From positions 744,001 to 808,000 of the forward strand of contig NZ_LMKN01000001.1 of NCBI RefSeq assembly GCF_001421535.1: a stretch of DNA of 64,000 bases, in the 5' to 3' direction. The DNA is from Sphingomonas sp. Leaf20 (lineage in GTDB: Bacteria; Pseudomonadota; Alphaproteobacteria; Sphingomonadales; Sphingomonadaceae). The number at the start of each line of letters is the position of its first letter. Positions within the stretch are counted from its first letter, which is position 1. The notes beneath the pieces were generated by a model that was not told the DNA's origin, ran no database searches, and saw nothing but the letters and a program-made list of their open reading frames with translations. The position numbers and the translations under genes were made by a program. Positions 1 to 8,413 of the stretch are shown piece by piece.

Positions 1-1
1 G

Positions 2-346
2 GGGATCTACCGTGCGGCGCGCGTCGGGCTGGTGACGCCGCTCAGGGACGGGATGAACCTCGTCGCGAAGGAATATGTCGCGGCGCAGGATCCCGAGGAT
101 CCCGGCGTTCTGATCCTGTCGCAGTTCGCGGGGGCCGCGGCGCAGCTGACCGACGCGGTGCTGGTCAATCCGTACAGCCCCGAGGAGATGGCCGACGCGA
201 TCGCGCGCGCGCTCAAGATGCCGCTCGCGGAACGCAAGGCGCGGTGGGAAAAGCTGATCGACAATGTCCGCCGCGAGGACGTGATGTGGTGGTGCGAACT
301 GTTCATCACCGCACTCGAGGATGCGCCGGAGCACGCCGAGGCGTAA
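2..346 (+). CDS. otsA: Trehalose-6-phosphate synthase, C-terminal fragment (cut by window start)
   Basis: This is the last 114 residues of a GT20 trehalose-6-phosphate synthase, which joins UDP-glucose and glucose-6-phosphate in the cytoplasm to make the precursor of the compatible solute trehalose. The reading frame is open from base 2. The stretch TPLRDGMNLVAKEY, followed about 20 residues later by LILSQFAGAA, is the conserved GT20 donor-binding region. The tail MPLAERKARWEKL followed by a conserved Trp-Trp region near the stop is also typical of OtsA. An otsB phosphatase is often adjacent, but it would lie outside this window. The gene converges with the mscS-type gene, and a pair of inverted repeats lies between the two stops. 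Confidence 0.93.
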   Translation, partial: GIYRAARVGLVTPLRDGMNLVAKEYVAAQDPEDPGVLILSQFAGAAAQLTDAVLVNPYSPEEMADAIARALKMPLAERKARWEKLIDNVRREDVMWWCELFITALEDAPEHAEA

Positions 347-354
347 ACGGTCCT

Positions 355-441
355 CGTCATCCTGACGAACGTCAGGACCAAGGGCCACACAGTGCAGCAC
401 CCGTGACCCTGGACCCTGACTTTCGTCAGGGTGACGGGTGC
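355..441. repeat. Inverted REP-like hairpin pair between convergent genes
   Basis: Two short palindromes face each other between the otsA and mscS stops. The first is CCTGACG-aa-CGTCAGG (361-376) and the second is CCCTGAC-tttc-GTCAGGG (414-431). Each can fold into a 7-bp stem, and the two units are roughly inverted copies (GTCATCCTGACG against CGTCAGGGTGAC). The position between convergent genes fits a transcription-termination role, but there is no T-tract. Similar extragenic palindromes occur in many GC-rich alphaproteobacteria. Confidence 0.6.
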
Positions 442-457
442 CCGCGCCGCCCCAGCG

Positions 458-1543
458 TCACGACGCGACGCCGCGCACGGGGTCCGGCGCCATCAGCAGG
501 CGGCCGCGCGGCATCGCCTCGGGCATTTCCTGCGCGATAAACGCCAGCATTGCCTCGCGCACGTCGCAGCGCAGGTCGAACGCGACCGACGCGTTCTTGG
601 CGGTCATCAGCGCGCGGAGCTCGACCGCGTCGGTCTTCACGTCGGTCACCTGCAGGTTGAAGAAGCGACCATCCCAGCGTGGATTGGCCTTGACCACCTC
701 GGCGAGCTTCTCGCGCAGCCGGGGCACGTCGGTCGACGGATCGACATACCAGAACACCGACCCCATCAGCTGGCTGGTCTCGCGCGTCCAGTTCTGGAAG
801 CTCTGTTCGAGGAACTTCGAGACGGGGACGACGAGGCGGCGCTCGTCCCAGATCTTGATCACGACGAACGTCAGGTTGATCTGCTCGACCCGCCCCCATT
901 CGCCGTCGACGATCAGCACGTCGTCGAGCCGGATCGGCTCGGTGAACGCCATCTGCACGCCCGCGATGAGATTCTTCAGCGCAGGCTGCGCGGCAGCACC
1001 GACGACGAGGCCGGCGATACCCGCGGATGCCATCAGCGTCACGCCGATCGAGCGGATGCCCGGCACGCTCAGCAGCATCAGGCAGACGCTGATGAAGATG
1101 ATGAAGAACGTCCCGATCCGCCCGAGGATCGCCGCGCGCGTCCGCTTGCGCCTGGCGCGGAGATTGTCCTCGACGGTGATGTCCGAGCGGATCTCGATCA
1201 CGTCCTGGAACGCACGAAGCGCCGCGACCGCGAGCCAGCCGAGCAAAGCGGGGACGAGGAAGCCGAGGATCTGCTTCCACAACTCCTCGATATCGTCGTC
1301 CATCGGCAGGATCCGCGCGACGAACGCGACGCTGACCGCGACGAACACCGCGCGCAGCGGCCGGCGAACGCGCGCGAGGACGAGCCCGTCGGTCTTGGCG
1401 GTCGACCGCCGCTGCGCATGGCCCGCGATCCGCATCGTCAGCCAGTGCGCGACCAGCGCGAACACGACCGCCGCCGACACGACGGCGACGCTTTCCAGCC
1501 AGACCCATTCGGGTGGTATGTGGAGCGATCTGAATATGCGCAT
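458..1543 (-). CDS. Small-conductance mechanosensitive channel (MscS family)
   Basis: This is an inner-membrane channel that opens on osmotic downshock and releases solutes. The 361-residue protein has about five hydrophobic segments. The last, beginning IGVTLMASAGIAGLVVGAAAQ, is the Gly/Ala-rich pore helix typical of MscS TM3. It runs into LKNLIAGVQMAFTEPIRLDDV, the start of the cytoplasmic beta domain. The first Met in the open frame is 16 codons upstream (1591). The Met at 1543 is preferred because the upstream stretch (RSGTSPQPHRCAL) is unlike a protein N-terminus and lies next to a repeat. The extra N-terminal helices resemble the YbdG/YnaI-type long MscS relatives more than E. coli MscS. 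The gene stands alone and converges with otsA. Confidence 0.9.
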   Translation of the reverse strand: MRIFRSLHIPPEWVWLESVAVVSAAVVFALVAHWLTMRIAGHAQRRSTAKTDGLVLARVRRPLRAVFVAVSVAFVARILPMDDDIEELWKQILGFLVPALLGWLAVAALRAFQDVIEIRSDITVEDNLRARRKRTRAAILGRIGTFFIIFISVCLMLLSVPGIRSIGVTLMASAGIAGLVVGAAAQPALKNLIAGVQMAFTEPIRLDDVLIVDGEWGRVEQINLTFVVIKIWDERRLVVPVSKFLEQSFQNWTRETSQLMGSVFWYVDPSTDVPRLREKLAEVVKANPRWDGRFFNLQVTDVKTDAVELRALMTAKNASVAFDLRCDVREAMLAFIAQEMPEAMPRGRLLMAPDPVRGVAS

Positions 1544-1619
1544 CAAGGCGCAACGGTGCGGCTGCGGGGATGTTCCGCTGCGGTGCAGCATGGGGCGACG
1601 AGCGCGCTACCGCCATGGC

Positions 1620-1726
1620 CCCCACCCCGGCGAGGGTCGGGGCCCAATTGGGAGACAAATGTGGCGACGCGCAGCCCGCCGTTATCGCCGTTTCCCAATT
1701 GGGCCCCGGCCTTCGCCGGGGTGGTG
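1620..1726. repeat. Composite palindromic repeat, copy 1 (BIME-like)
   Basis: Two inverted arms face each other: CACCCCGGCGAGGGTCGGGG followed by CCCAATTGGGA on the left, and CCCAATTGGGCC followed by CGGCCTTCGCCGGGGTGG on the right. About 40 bases separate them. The same layout recurs at 4790-4897, with conserved arms and a partly conserved centre (GACGCGC, CTTA, TTCCCA). This is how paired REP elements mobilised by RAYT transposases look. It sits in the spacer before the efflux permease gene. Confidence 0.75.
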
Positions 1727-1806
1727 CTGTTTGCTTGGAAATCGCTCGCTCGTCACCCGCGTTCCCGGATGACGTCCTGCCCCGATCATGTCAGAAGACG
1801 GCCACC

Positions 1807-3465
1807 ATGATAGCCCGCAGAATCAGACGCTTCCTGAGCGAGGAAGACTGGACGTTCGCGCCGCACGAGCTGCCGGTGCTGCCCGGGTCGCCGGGGTCGC
1901 CCGCGCATCCGCGGCACCGCCAGATCGCCTATGCGCTGATCGGCATTTTGCTCGGGCTGACGGTGGGGTTCGGCAACGCGCTGATCAGCGCCAACACCTA
2001 TACGCTGCAGGGCGCGCTCGGGCTCGATCCCGCCGAGATCGCATGGCTGCCGACGGTCTATGTGATGACGAACGTCAGCATCAACCTGCTGATGATCAAG
2101 TTCCGCGCGCAGTTCGGGCTGAGGCCGTTCGCGCTGATATTCCTCACGCTCTACGTGCTCGTGACGCTGGCGCATCTGTTCGTCCACGGCTTTGCCACCG
2201 CGATCGCGGTGCGCGCGATCAGCGGGATGGCGGGCGCGGCGCTGAGCAGCCTGTGCCTCTATTACGTGATGCAGGCGCTGCCGGCGAAATGGCGGCTGAA
2301 GGCGGTGGTGCTGGGGATCGGCATCCCGCAATGCGCGACGCCGCTCGCGCGGCTGTTCTCGCCCGACCTGCTGGCGATGTCGCAGTGGCGGACGCTGTAT
2401 TTGTTCGAGCTCGGGCTGGCGCTGCTCTCGCTCGCCGCGGTCGCCGCGCTCCGCCTGCCGCCGACGACGCGGAGCAAGGCGTTCGAGCCGCTCGACTTTC
2501 TCACCTTCGTGCTGTTCGCCAGCTCGACCGCGCTGTTCGCCGCGGTGCTCGGGCTCGGGCGGATCGTGTGGTGGACCAACGCGCCGTGGATCGGCTGGGC
2601 GCTGATCGCCGCGATCCCGCTGTTCCTCGCGGCGATCGCGATCGAGCACCACCGCGTCAACCCGCTGCTCAACACGCGCTGGCTGGGCAGCGCGGACATC
2701 GTCCGGTTCACCGTCGTGATCGTGATGGCGCGCATCGTGCTGTCCGAACAGACCTATGCCTCGGTCGGGCTGCTGACACTGCTCGGCCAGAACAACGACC
2801 AGCTGGTGCCGTTCTTCCTGATCATCTTCATCGCCTCCGTGGCGGGGGTGATCGCCAGCGCGGTGACGCTCGACGTCGACCGGCTCGGCCATCCGATCAT
2901 GCTCGCGATCGGGCTGGTCGCGGTCGCCGCGTGGTTCGATTCCTACGCGACCAGCCTGACGCGCGCGCCGCAGATGTACGTGACGCAGGCGATCATCGGG
3001 TTCAGCGCGACCTATTTCCTCGGCCCCGCGCTGCTGTTCGGGATGACGCGTGCGCTCAAACAGGGCGCGGGCCACATCATCAGCTTCATCGCGCTGTTCG
3101 GGATCATCAATTCGCTCGGCGGGCTCGGCGGCACCGCGCTGCTCGGCAGCTATCAGGTGATTCGCGAAAAGGCGAACAGCGCCGCGCTCGTCCAGCAGAT
3201 CTCGCCGACCGACCCGATCGTCGCGCAGCGGATCGCCGCGGGCGGCGCCGCGGTCAGCCGCGTGATCGTCGATCCGACGCTGCGCACCGCGGAAGGTACT
3301 GCAATTCTGTCCCAAACCACGACGCGCGAAGCAAACGTACTTGCGTATGACGACGTCTTCCGGTTGATCGCGGTGCTTGCCGCCGGGACATTCGGGTACC
3401 TCCTGTTCCTGCTCGTGCGGCGTGGACGACGCGAACGACGGGCGCGGCGTGAGGGAACGACATGA
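1807..3465 (+). CDS. MFS drug-efflux permease, DHA2 (EmrB/QacA-like) family
   Basis: This is the inner-membrane, proton-driven permease of a tripartite efflux pump. The 552-residue protein is rich in membrane segments, and about 14 are expected for DHA2. The first spans roughly residues 40-62 (YALIGILLGLTVGFGNALIS). The frame stays open far upstream, but that stretch runs through the palindromic repeat, so the ATG at 1807 (MIARRIRRFLSEEDW) is taken as the start. The stop overlaps the next ATG as ATGA, so permease and HlyD adaptor are translationally coupled. A NodT lipoprotein follows, completing an EmrAB-TolC-type export system. The substrate cannot be read from the sequence. Antimicrobials or fatty and aromatic acids are usual for this family. 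Confidence 0.9.
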   Translation: MIARRIRRFLSEEDWTFAPHELPVLPGSPGSPAHPRHRQIAYALIGILLGLTVGFGNALISANTYTLQGALGLDPAEIAWLPTVYVMTNVSINLLMIKFRAQFGLRPFALIFLTLYVLVTLAHLFVHGFATAIAVRAISGMAGAALSSLCLYYVMQALPAKWRLKAVVLGIGIPQCATPLARLFSPDLLAMSQWRTLYLFELGLALLSLAAVAALRLPPTTRSKAFEPLDFLTFVLFASSTALFAAVLGLGRIVWWTNAPWIGWALIAAIPLFLAAIAIEHHRVNPLLNTRWLGSADIVRFTVVIVMARIVLSEQTYASVGLLTLLGQNNDQLVPFFLIIFIASVAGVIASAVTLDVDRLGHPIMLAIGLVAVAAWFDSYATSLTRAPQMYVTQAIIGFSATYFLGPALLFGMTRALKQGAGHIISFIALFGIINSLGGLGGTALLGSYQVIREKANSAALVQQISPTDPIVAQRIAAGGAAVSRVIVDPTLRTAEGTAILSQTTTREANVLAYDDVFRLIAVLAAGTFGYLLFLLVRRGRRERRARREGTT

Positions 3466-4670
3466 GCGATGCGCGCAGCCCGGTCGCGGAAGGACCGGCA
3501 ACCGAAGAGAAACAGGCGGAGATGGACGCCGCGGCGGCCCAACCGGCGGCGCCAGCGCCCTCCCCGGCCCCCACCCCCGCGGCGGCAAGCCCCGCGGTGC
3601 CGGTGGGATCGGGCTGGCGTCCGCAGCGCCCCAGCGCGAAGGTGATCGTCGTGATCGTCGTGCTGGCGATCGCGGGGATCTGCGCGGTCCTCGCGGCGTG
3701 GCGGCTGCCGCCGTTCGCGACGAGCTATCAATCGACCGACAACGCCTATGTCCGCGGACGGACGACGGTGATCAGTCCGCAGGTCAGCGGCTATGTGACG
3801 CAGGTGCTCGTGCGCGATTTCGCCGACGTGAAGCAGGGCGATCCGCTGGTGAAGATCGACGACCGCATCTATCGCCAGCGGATCGACCAGGCGCAGGCGC
3901 AGGTCGATGCGCAGGCGGCGACGCTGTCGAACAGCCTCCAGACCGCGCGCAGCCGGCAGGCGAGCCTCGCCGCGCAGGACGCCGCGGTCGCCAACGCCGC
4001 CGCGCAGCTGATGCGCGCCGAGGCGGACATGGCGCGCGTCAACGACCTCGTGGTCGACGGATCGGTCTCGTTGCGCGAGCGCGACCAGACGCTGGCGGCG
4101 CTGCGCCAGGCGCAGGCGCAGGTCCAGCAGGCCAAGGCCGCGCGCGAGATCGCCCGGCAGGACATCCGTACCGTCCAGGTCGGACGCGGCGGCCAGCAGG
4201 CGGGCGTGTCGGGCGCGGAAGCGGCGCGGCAGCTTGCGCGGATCGACCTTGCCAACACGGTCATCCGCGCGCCCGAGACGGGGCGGTTGAGCGAAGTCGG
4301 CGTGCGGCTCGGCCAATATGTGACCGCGGGGTCGCAGCTGATGTTCCTCGTGCCGCCGGAAACCTGGGTGATCGCCAATTTCAAGGAGGCGCAGACCGCG
4401 CGGATGGCGGTCGGCCAGCCCGCGTCGTTCACCGTCGACGGGCTCGCGAACGAACGGCTGACCGGGCATGTCGAGCAGATCTCGCCCGCCGCGGGCTCCG
4501 AATTCGCGGTGCTCAAGGCGGACAATGCGACGGGCAACTTCACCAAGGTCCCGCAGCGGATCGCGGTGCGCATCCGCGTCGATCCGGGCCAGCCGCTGAG
4601 CGCGCGGTTGCGGCCGGGGATGTCGGTGCAGGCGCGCGTCGACACCGCAGGCGGACCGGGGCCGCGGTGA
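3462..4670 (+). CDS. HlyD/EmrA-type periplasmic adaptor of the efflux pump
   Basis: This membrane-fusion protein bridges the inner-membrane permease and the outer-membrane channel. Of its 402 residues, 1-58 are an Ala/Pro-rich cytoplasmic tail, and 61-80 form a single membrane anchor (VIVVIVVLAIAGICAVLAAW). The biotinyl-lipoyl half-motif follows (STDNAYVRGRTTVISPQVSG), then a long alpha-helical coiled coil rich in Gln/Ala (about 130-260), then the second lipoyl half and beta-barrel (NTVIRAPETGRLSEV, about 270 onward). The order matches EmrA. It starts in the ATGA overlap with the permease gene. About 230 bases of hairpin repeats separate it from the outer-membrane gene. Confidence 0.92.
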   Translation: MSDARSPVAEGPATEEKQAEMDAAAAQPAAPAPSPAPTPAAASPAVPVGSGWRPQRPSAKVIVVIVVLAIAGICAVLAAWRLPPFATSYQSTDNAYVRGRTTVISPQVSGYVTQVLVRDFADVKQGDPLVKIDDRIYRQRIDQAQAQVDAQAATLSNSLQTARSRQASLAAQDAAVANAAAQLMRAEADMARVNDLVVDGSVSLRERDQTLAALRQAQAQVQQAKAAREIARQDIRTVQVGRGGQQAGVSGAEAARQLARIDLANTVIRAPETGRLSEVGVRLGQYVTAGSQLMFLVPPETWVIANFKEAQTARMAVGQPASFTVDGLANERLTGHVEQISPAAGSEFAVLKADNATGNFTKVPQRIAVRIRVDPGQPLSARLRPGMSVQARVDTAGGPGPR

Positions 4671-4706
4671 TGCGGTGCAGACCCAGTGCCCCCCCCGCCC
4701 CCTGTT

Positions 4707-4753
4707 CTCCCGCGAAGGCGGGAGCCCAGACTGGGTCCCCGCCTTCGCGGGGA
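4707..4753. repeat. Cluster of three hairpins (REP-like)
   Basis: Three adjacent perfect short hairpins follow the adaptor stop: CTCCCGC-gaag-GCGGGAG (4707-4724), CCCA-gac-TGGG (4725-4735) and TCCCCGC-cttc-GCGGGGA (4736-4753). The outer two are near-inverted copies of each other. Such a unit can damp transcription or stabilise the upstream mRNA inside an operon. Confidence 0.7.
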
Positions 4754-4789
4754 AACATTTTGGGGGAGGATAGTACCCCGGCGAGAACC

Positions 4790-4897
4790 TCCCCCCCGGC
4801 GCAGGCCGGGGCCCAACCGGGAGACGATCGTGACGACGCGCGGTCCGTCCTTACCGCGGCCTTCCCACTTGGGCCCCGGCCTTCGCCGGGGTGGTCC
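4790..4897. repeat. Composite palindromic repeat, copy 2 (BIME-like)
   Basis: This is the second copy of the element at 1620-1726. The left arm is CCCGGCGCAGGCCGGGGCCC followed by AACCGGGAGAC. The right arm is TTGGGCCCCGGCC followed by TTCGCCGGGGTGGT, ending seven bases before the chosen ATG of the lipoprotein gene. The centre keeps GACGCGC, CCGTCCTTACCGC and TTCCCA in the same order as copy 1. Two copies within one operon suggest recent spread. Confidence 0.75.
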
Positions 4898-4903
4898 CAG
4901 GGG

Positions 4904-6334
4904 ATGCGGATGGCGCGCGGCATGGGTGCGTGGCGAACAGTGCACGTGTGGCGGGCCGCCACCACCCTCCCCCTCGCGCTGCTCGCCACCGCGTGCATCG
5001 GCCCCCGCCCCGAGGCGCCTGCGACGACCGCGGTCGTCCCGCCCCCCGCGTGGCGGACCGCGCTCGGCGCGGGCGAACCGATCCGCGCGGACTGGTGGAG
5101 CGCGTTCGGCGATCCGGCGCTGTCGAGCCTGGTCGCGCGCGCGCTCGCCAACAGCCCCGATCTCGGCGCCGCCGCGGCGCGGATCGACGAGGGGCGCGCC
5201 GCCGCACGGCTCGCGCGCGCGCAGCAGACGCCGCTGGTCAGCGGATCGGCCCCCAGCACCACCGGCCAGACGGTCAGCCCGTTCGGGTTGCCGTCCGACG
5301 CGATCGGCGCGCAGCCGTCGGTCAGCATCAGCTATGATCTCGACCTGTTCGGCCGCCTTCGCCAGGCAACCCGCGCCGCGCAGGCGCAGCTGCTCGCGAC
5401 CGAGGCGGCGCGTGACACGGTCAGGCTCGGTCTCGCGAGCAGCGTGGCGAGCGGCTACATCACGCTGCGCGCGCTCGATCAGCGACTCGCGGTCGCGCGC
5501 CAGACGCTCGCCGCGCGCGCCGAGGGGCTGCGGATCGCGCGCCGTCGCGCCGAGTCGGGCTATACGTCCAATCTCGAGCTGCGACAGGCGGAGGCAGAAT
5601 ATCACGCCACCGAACAGCTGGTCCCCGCCGCGGAGCTCGCGATCAGCCGGCAGGAAAACGTGCTCAGCCTGCTGGTCGGCGACGTCCCCGGCGCGATCCC
5701 GCGCGGCGTCACGCTCGACCAGCTTGCCGCCCCGGCGATCCCCGACGGCCTGCCCGCCGACCTGCTCCGCCGCCGCCCCGATCTCTACCAGGCCGAGCAG
5801 ACCTTGGTGGCGACCGATCGCTCGCTCGACAGCGCGCGCGCGGCGATGTTGCCCAATCTCGCGCTGACCGGCTCGGCGGGCGTCGTCCTGTCGAGCGCGC
5901 TGGCCAATCCGATCGCGGTCTTCTCGATCGGTGCGAGCGTGCTCAGCCCGATCCTCGACGGCGGGCGGCTGGGGGCGCAGGCGGATGCCGCGACCGCGCG
6001 GCGTGACCAGGCCGCGTTCGCCTATCGCCGCACCGCGCTGCAGGCATTCCGCGAGGTCGACGACAGCCTCGCGGGTGTCCGCCGTTCGGGCGAGCAGGCC
6101 ACAGCCTTTGCGGGGCAGCGCGACGCGCTCGCAGGCGCGCTGCGCAACGCGTCGAACCGCTATCGTGCGGGCTATTCCGCCTATATCGATCAGCTCGACG
6201 CGCAGCGCGGGTTGCTGACCGCCGAATTGTCGCTGGTGCAGGCGCGCGCCGACCGGCTGACGGCGTATGTGACGCTGTACCAGGCGATGGGCGGCGGCTG
6301 GTCGCGCGCGGAGGCCGACCGCGTTCGACGCTGA
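4904..6334 (+). CDS. Outer-membrane efflux lipoprotein, NodT family (TolC-like)
   Basis: This is the outer-membrane exit duct of the tripartite pump. The 476-residue protein has an N-terminal lipoprotein signal with lipobox LATAC (Cys31), so the mature protein should be lipid-anchored. Two outer-membrane-efflux repeats follow. The first contains DWWSAFGDPALSSLVARAL and a long helix (about 90-230). The second starts near DLLRRRPDLYQAEQTL, a hallmark of this family, and ends with YVTLYQAMGGGW. Three in-frame ATGs (4904, 4910, 4922) all leave a usable signal peptide. The first is used here. The ribosome-binding region is formed by the end of the upstream repeat, so that repeat may affect expression. 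Confidence 0.92.
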   Translation: MRMARGMGAWRTVHVWRAATTLPLALLATACIGPRPEAPATTAVVPPPAWRTALGAGEPIRADWWSAFGDPALSSLVARALANSPDLGAAAARIDEGRAAARLARAQQTPLVSGSAPSTTGQTVSPFGLPSDAIGAQPSVSISYDLDLFGRLRQATRAAQAQLLATEAARDTVRLGLASSVASGYITLRALDQRLAVARQTLAARAEGLRIARRRAESGYTSNLELRQAEAEYHATEQLVPAAELAISRQENVLSLLVGDVPGAIPRGVTLDQLAAPAIPDGLPADLLRRRPDLYQAEQTLVATDRSLDSARAAMLPNLALTGSAGVVLSSALANPIAVFSIGASVLSPILDGGRLGAQADAATARRDQAAFAYRRTALQAFREVDDSLAGVRRSGEQATAFAGQRDALAGALRNASNRYRAGYSAYIDQLDAQRGLLTAELSLVQARADRLTAYVTLYQAMGGGWSRAEADRVRR

Positions 6335-6424
6335 ACCCGCCCCGCGCGCGCGGGTAAGAAACTCGCGCCGCGTGGCACGGCGCATGCATTTTCCTGCCAC
6401 ACTTCGTGCGTAGAGCCATGCCCC

Positions 6425-7222
6425 ATGAAGGCGATCATCCTTGCTGCCGGTCACGGATCACGGCTCCTGCCGCTGACGCTCACGACGCCCAAATGCCTCG
6501 TCGAGGTCGGGGGGCGCGCGATCCTCGATCATCAGCTCGACGCGGTCTCGGCGGCGGGGTTCGATGGCGCGGTGATCGTCGGCGGCTACCGGATCGACCA
6601 GATCGACGCGCATCTCGCCGCGCGTGACGGCGGGCGTGACGGCGGGCTGCCGACCACGCTCGTCTTCAACCCGTTCTGGTCGGTCGCGAACTCGATCGGC
6701 AGCGTGTGGGCGGCGTCTGCGTACCTCAATACGCCGTTCGCGCTGATGAACGGCGACACGCTGTTCGACGCGGCGATCCTGCGCGGCGCACGGGCGCGGT
6801 CCGCCGCCGGCGTGACGCTGGTGGTCGAACCGCTCGAGCAGCCCGGGCTCGACGACATGCTCGTCGAGGCGGATGGCGAGCGCGTGATCGCGGTCGGCAA
6901 GCATCTGGTCGGGCACCAGGCGACCGACCGGTCGCTCGGGTTGATCCTGTCGGCGGGCGGCACCGCCTATGCCGAGGCGCTGCGCGCGGTGATCGGCGAG
7001 CCCGACGGGCTGCACGCCTATCACCACGCAGTCGTCCGCCGCGTCGCCGAACGCAGCGGCGTCCGCGCGCTGCGCATCGCGCCCGACCTGCGCTGGCAGG
7101 AGATCGACCGCCCCGAGGACATCGCGCAGTGGCAGCGCGAGCATGCGGCCCCGCCCCTGGACCCAAATCAAGCTGCAACCACGCCGCGCGACGGGTCCGC
7201 GGCGATCGACGCGTCCGCATGA
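6425..7222 (+). CDS. Sugar/alcohol-phosphate nucleotidyltransferase (NTP_transferase fold)
   Basis: This 265-residue cytoplasmic enzyme belongs to the NDP-sugar pyrophosphorylase fold. The N-terminal signature is LAAGHGSRLLPLT with PKCLVEVGG just after it (residues 7-30), which binds the nucleotide triphosphate. The metal-binding acidic motif is MNGDTLFD. It activates a phosphorylated alcohol or sugar with an NTP. The size and the short insert-free body resemble the LicC or inositol/glycerol-phosphate cytidylyltransferase group more than glucose-1-phosphate enzymes. Its stop overlaps the next start as ATGA, and the next gene looks like a CDP-glycerol-type transferase, so a CDP-activated alcohol is a reasonable guess. 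The substrate is not proven by sequence. Confidence 0.8.
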   Translation: MKAIILAAGHGSRLLPLTLTTPKCLVEVGGRAILDHQLDAVSAAGFDGAVIVGGYRIDQIDAHLAARDGGRDGGLPTTLVFNPFWSVANSIGSVWAASAYLNTPFALMNGDTLFDAAILRGARARSAAGVTLVVEPLEQPGLDDMLVEADGERVIAVGKHLVGHQATDRSLGLILSAGGTAYAEALRAVIGEPDGLHAYHHAVVRRVAERSGVRALRIAPDLRWQEIDRPEDIAQWQREHAAPPLDPNQAATTPRDGSAAIDASA

Positions 7223-8328
7223 ACCGCAAGGTCGCGTTCCTGTTCCTCGGCGAGACGCTGCTGATCCCGCATCTCTATCCGATCGTCGAGGCGCTCGCCG
7301 CGGCCGAGCCCGAGCTGCCGATCGAGCTTTGGGTCAGCACGTCGATGCACGAGGCGTTGCTCGGGGGGTGGAGCGAAATGCTGCCAAGTGTCCGCATCCG
7401 CCGCGCACCGGGGTTCCGGACGCTCACGGGCTATGACGACGGGCGCAACCCGCCGGTCCCGGCCAAGCTCCCGACGCTGCTGCGGCTGCTCCCCAATCTG
7501 CTGCGGACGCCGGTGGTCGTTTGCGCCGAACAGACGAGCCTGTGGCTGCCCGCGATGGTCCCGCTGCGGACGCGGTTCATCGACACGTTCCACGGCGCGG
7601 GGTCGATGATGGCGCGCGGGCACTGGCGACGGCGTGCCGGCTGGCGCACGCTGGTCGCAGCCGAGCGCGATCGTCAGGCGCTGATCGCGGGCGGCGATGC
7701 GCCCGAGCGCGTCTGCACGACGGGCTATGTCAAGGCCGCCTTCCGCCAGCGCACCCCCGCGACGCGGCTGTTCGCGGATACGAAGCCCGTGATCCTCTAC
7801 ACCCCGCACTGGCAGGCGCATCGCTCGTCCTGGTGGACCTGGGGCCCCGCGGTGGTCGAGCGGATCCGTGCCGATGGCCGCTACAATTTGATCTTCGCGC
7901 CGCACCAGCGCCTCGTCGAGCGCGCACCCGAGCTGCGCGCGTTCGTGGCGGGGCTCGCCGGCGCGGCGGGTGTCCACGCGGACCTCGACAGCTTCGCGAT
8001 GGTCGATGGCAGCTATACCGCCGCCGCCGACCTGTATCTCGGCGACACGTCGAGCCAGGTGGTCGAATATATGATGCGGCCGCGCCCCTGCGTGTTCCTC
8101 AACGCGCTGCGCGCGGCGTGGCGGTCGGACGCGTCCTACGCGATGTGGGAGGCGGGCGACGTGGTCGAGTCGCTCGACGCACTGATCCCCGCGATCGACC
8201 GCGCGCCGATACGCCACGACGACTATGAGGCGTTCCAGCGCGCGTTCGTGCAGACCGCGCTTGGCGACGTGTCGGGTCTGGCGCCGGCGCGCGCGGCGGC
8301 CATTGTCCTCGAGGCGCTTCGCCGCTGA
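7219..8328 (+). CDS. CDP-glycerol glycerophosphotransferase-like / GT-B transferase
   Basis: This is a 369-residue predicted cytoplasmic transferase. The N-terminal half begins with a Rossmann-like strand (KVAFLFLGETLLIPHLYPIV). The C-terminal half has ILYTPHWQAHRSSWW, IFAPHQRL and DLYLGDTSSQVVEYM. The last resembles the D-x(n)-Y-SS region of TagF-type CDP-glycerol:polyol glycerophosphotransferases. The start overlaps the stop of the nucleotidyltransferase gene (ATGA), which implies the two act together: one makes a CDP-alcohol and the other transfers alcohol-phosphate. A role in a teichoic-like or phosphoglycerol modification of envelope lipid or polysaccharide is inferred. An ordinary GT-B glycosyltransferase remains possible. 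Confidence 0.6.
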   Translation: MNRKVAFLFLGETLLIPHLYPIVEALAAAEPELPIELWVSTSMHEALLGGWSEMLPSVRIRRAPGFRTLTGYDDGRNPPVPAKLPTLLRLLPNLLRTPVVVCAEQTSLWLPAMVPLRTRFIDTFHGAGSMMARGHWRRRAGWRTLVAAERDRQALIAGGDAPERVCTTGYVKAAFRQRTPATRLFADTKPVILYTPHWQAHRSSWWTWGPAVVERIRADGRYNLIFAPHQRLVERAPELRAFVAGLAGAAGVHADLDSFAMVDGSYTAAADLYLGDTSSQVVEYMMRPRPCVFLNALRAAWRSDASYAMWEAGDVVESLDALIPAIDRAPIRHDDYEAFQRAFVQTALGDVSGLAPARAAAIVLEALRR

Positions 8329-8413
8329 CCGCGGTGCGGGGGCCGGACGCGACCGGCGGCGCCGCGCGCGCCGGGGGTCTCGCAATCCGCGCACAATCGG
8401 CTATCGGCAGCGC

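Noticed and set aside
1786..3588. Long open frame on the minus strand opposite the DHA2 permease
   Set aside because: Its translation is Arg/Gln/Glu/His-rich and low-complexity, the mirror of a GC-rich membrane-protein gene on the plus strand.
3869..6454. 861-codon frame on the minus strand opposite the adaptor and NodT genes
   Set aside because: It spans two genuine plus-strand genes and the hairpin repeats, and it has no recognisable domain.
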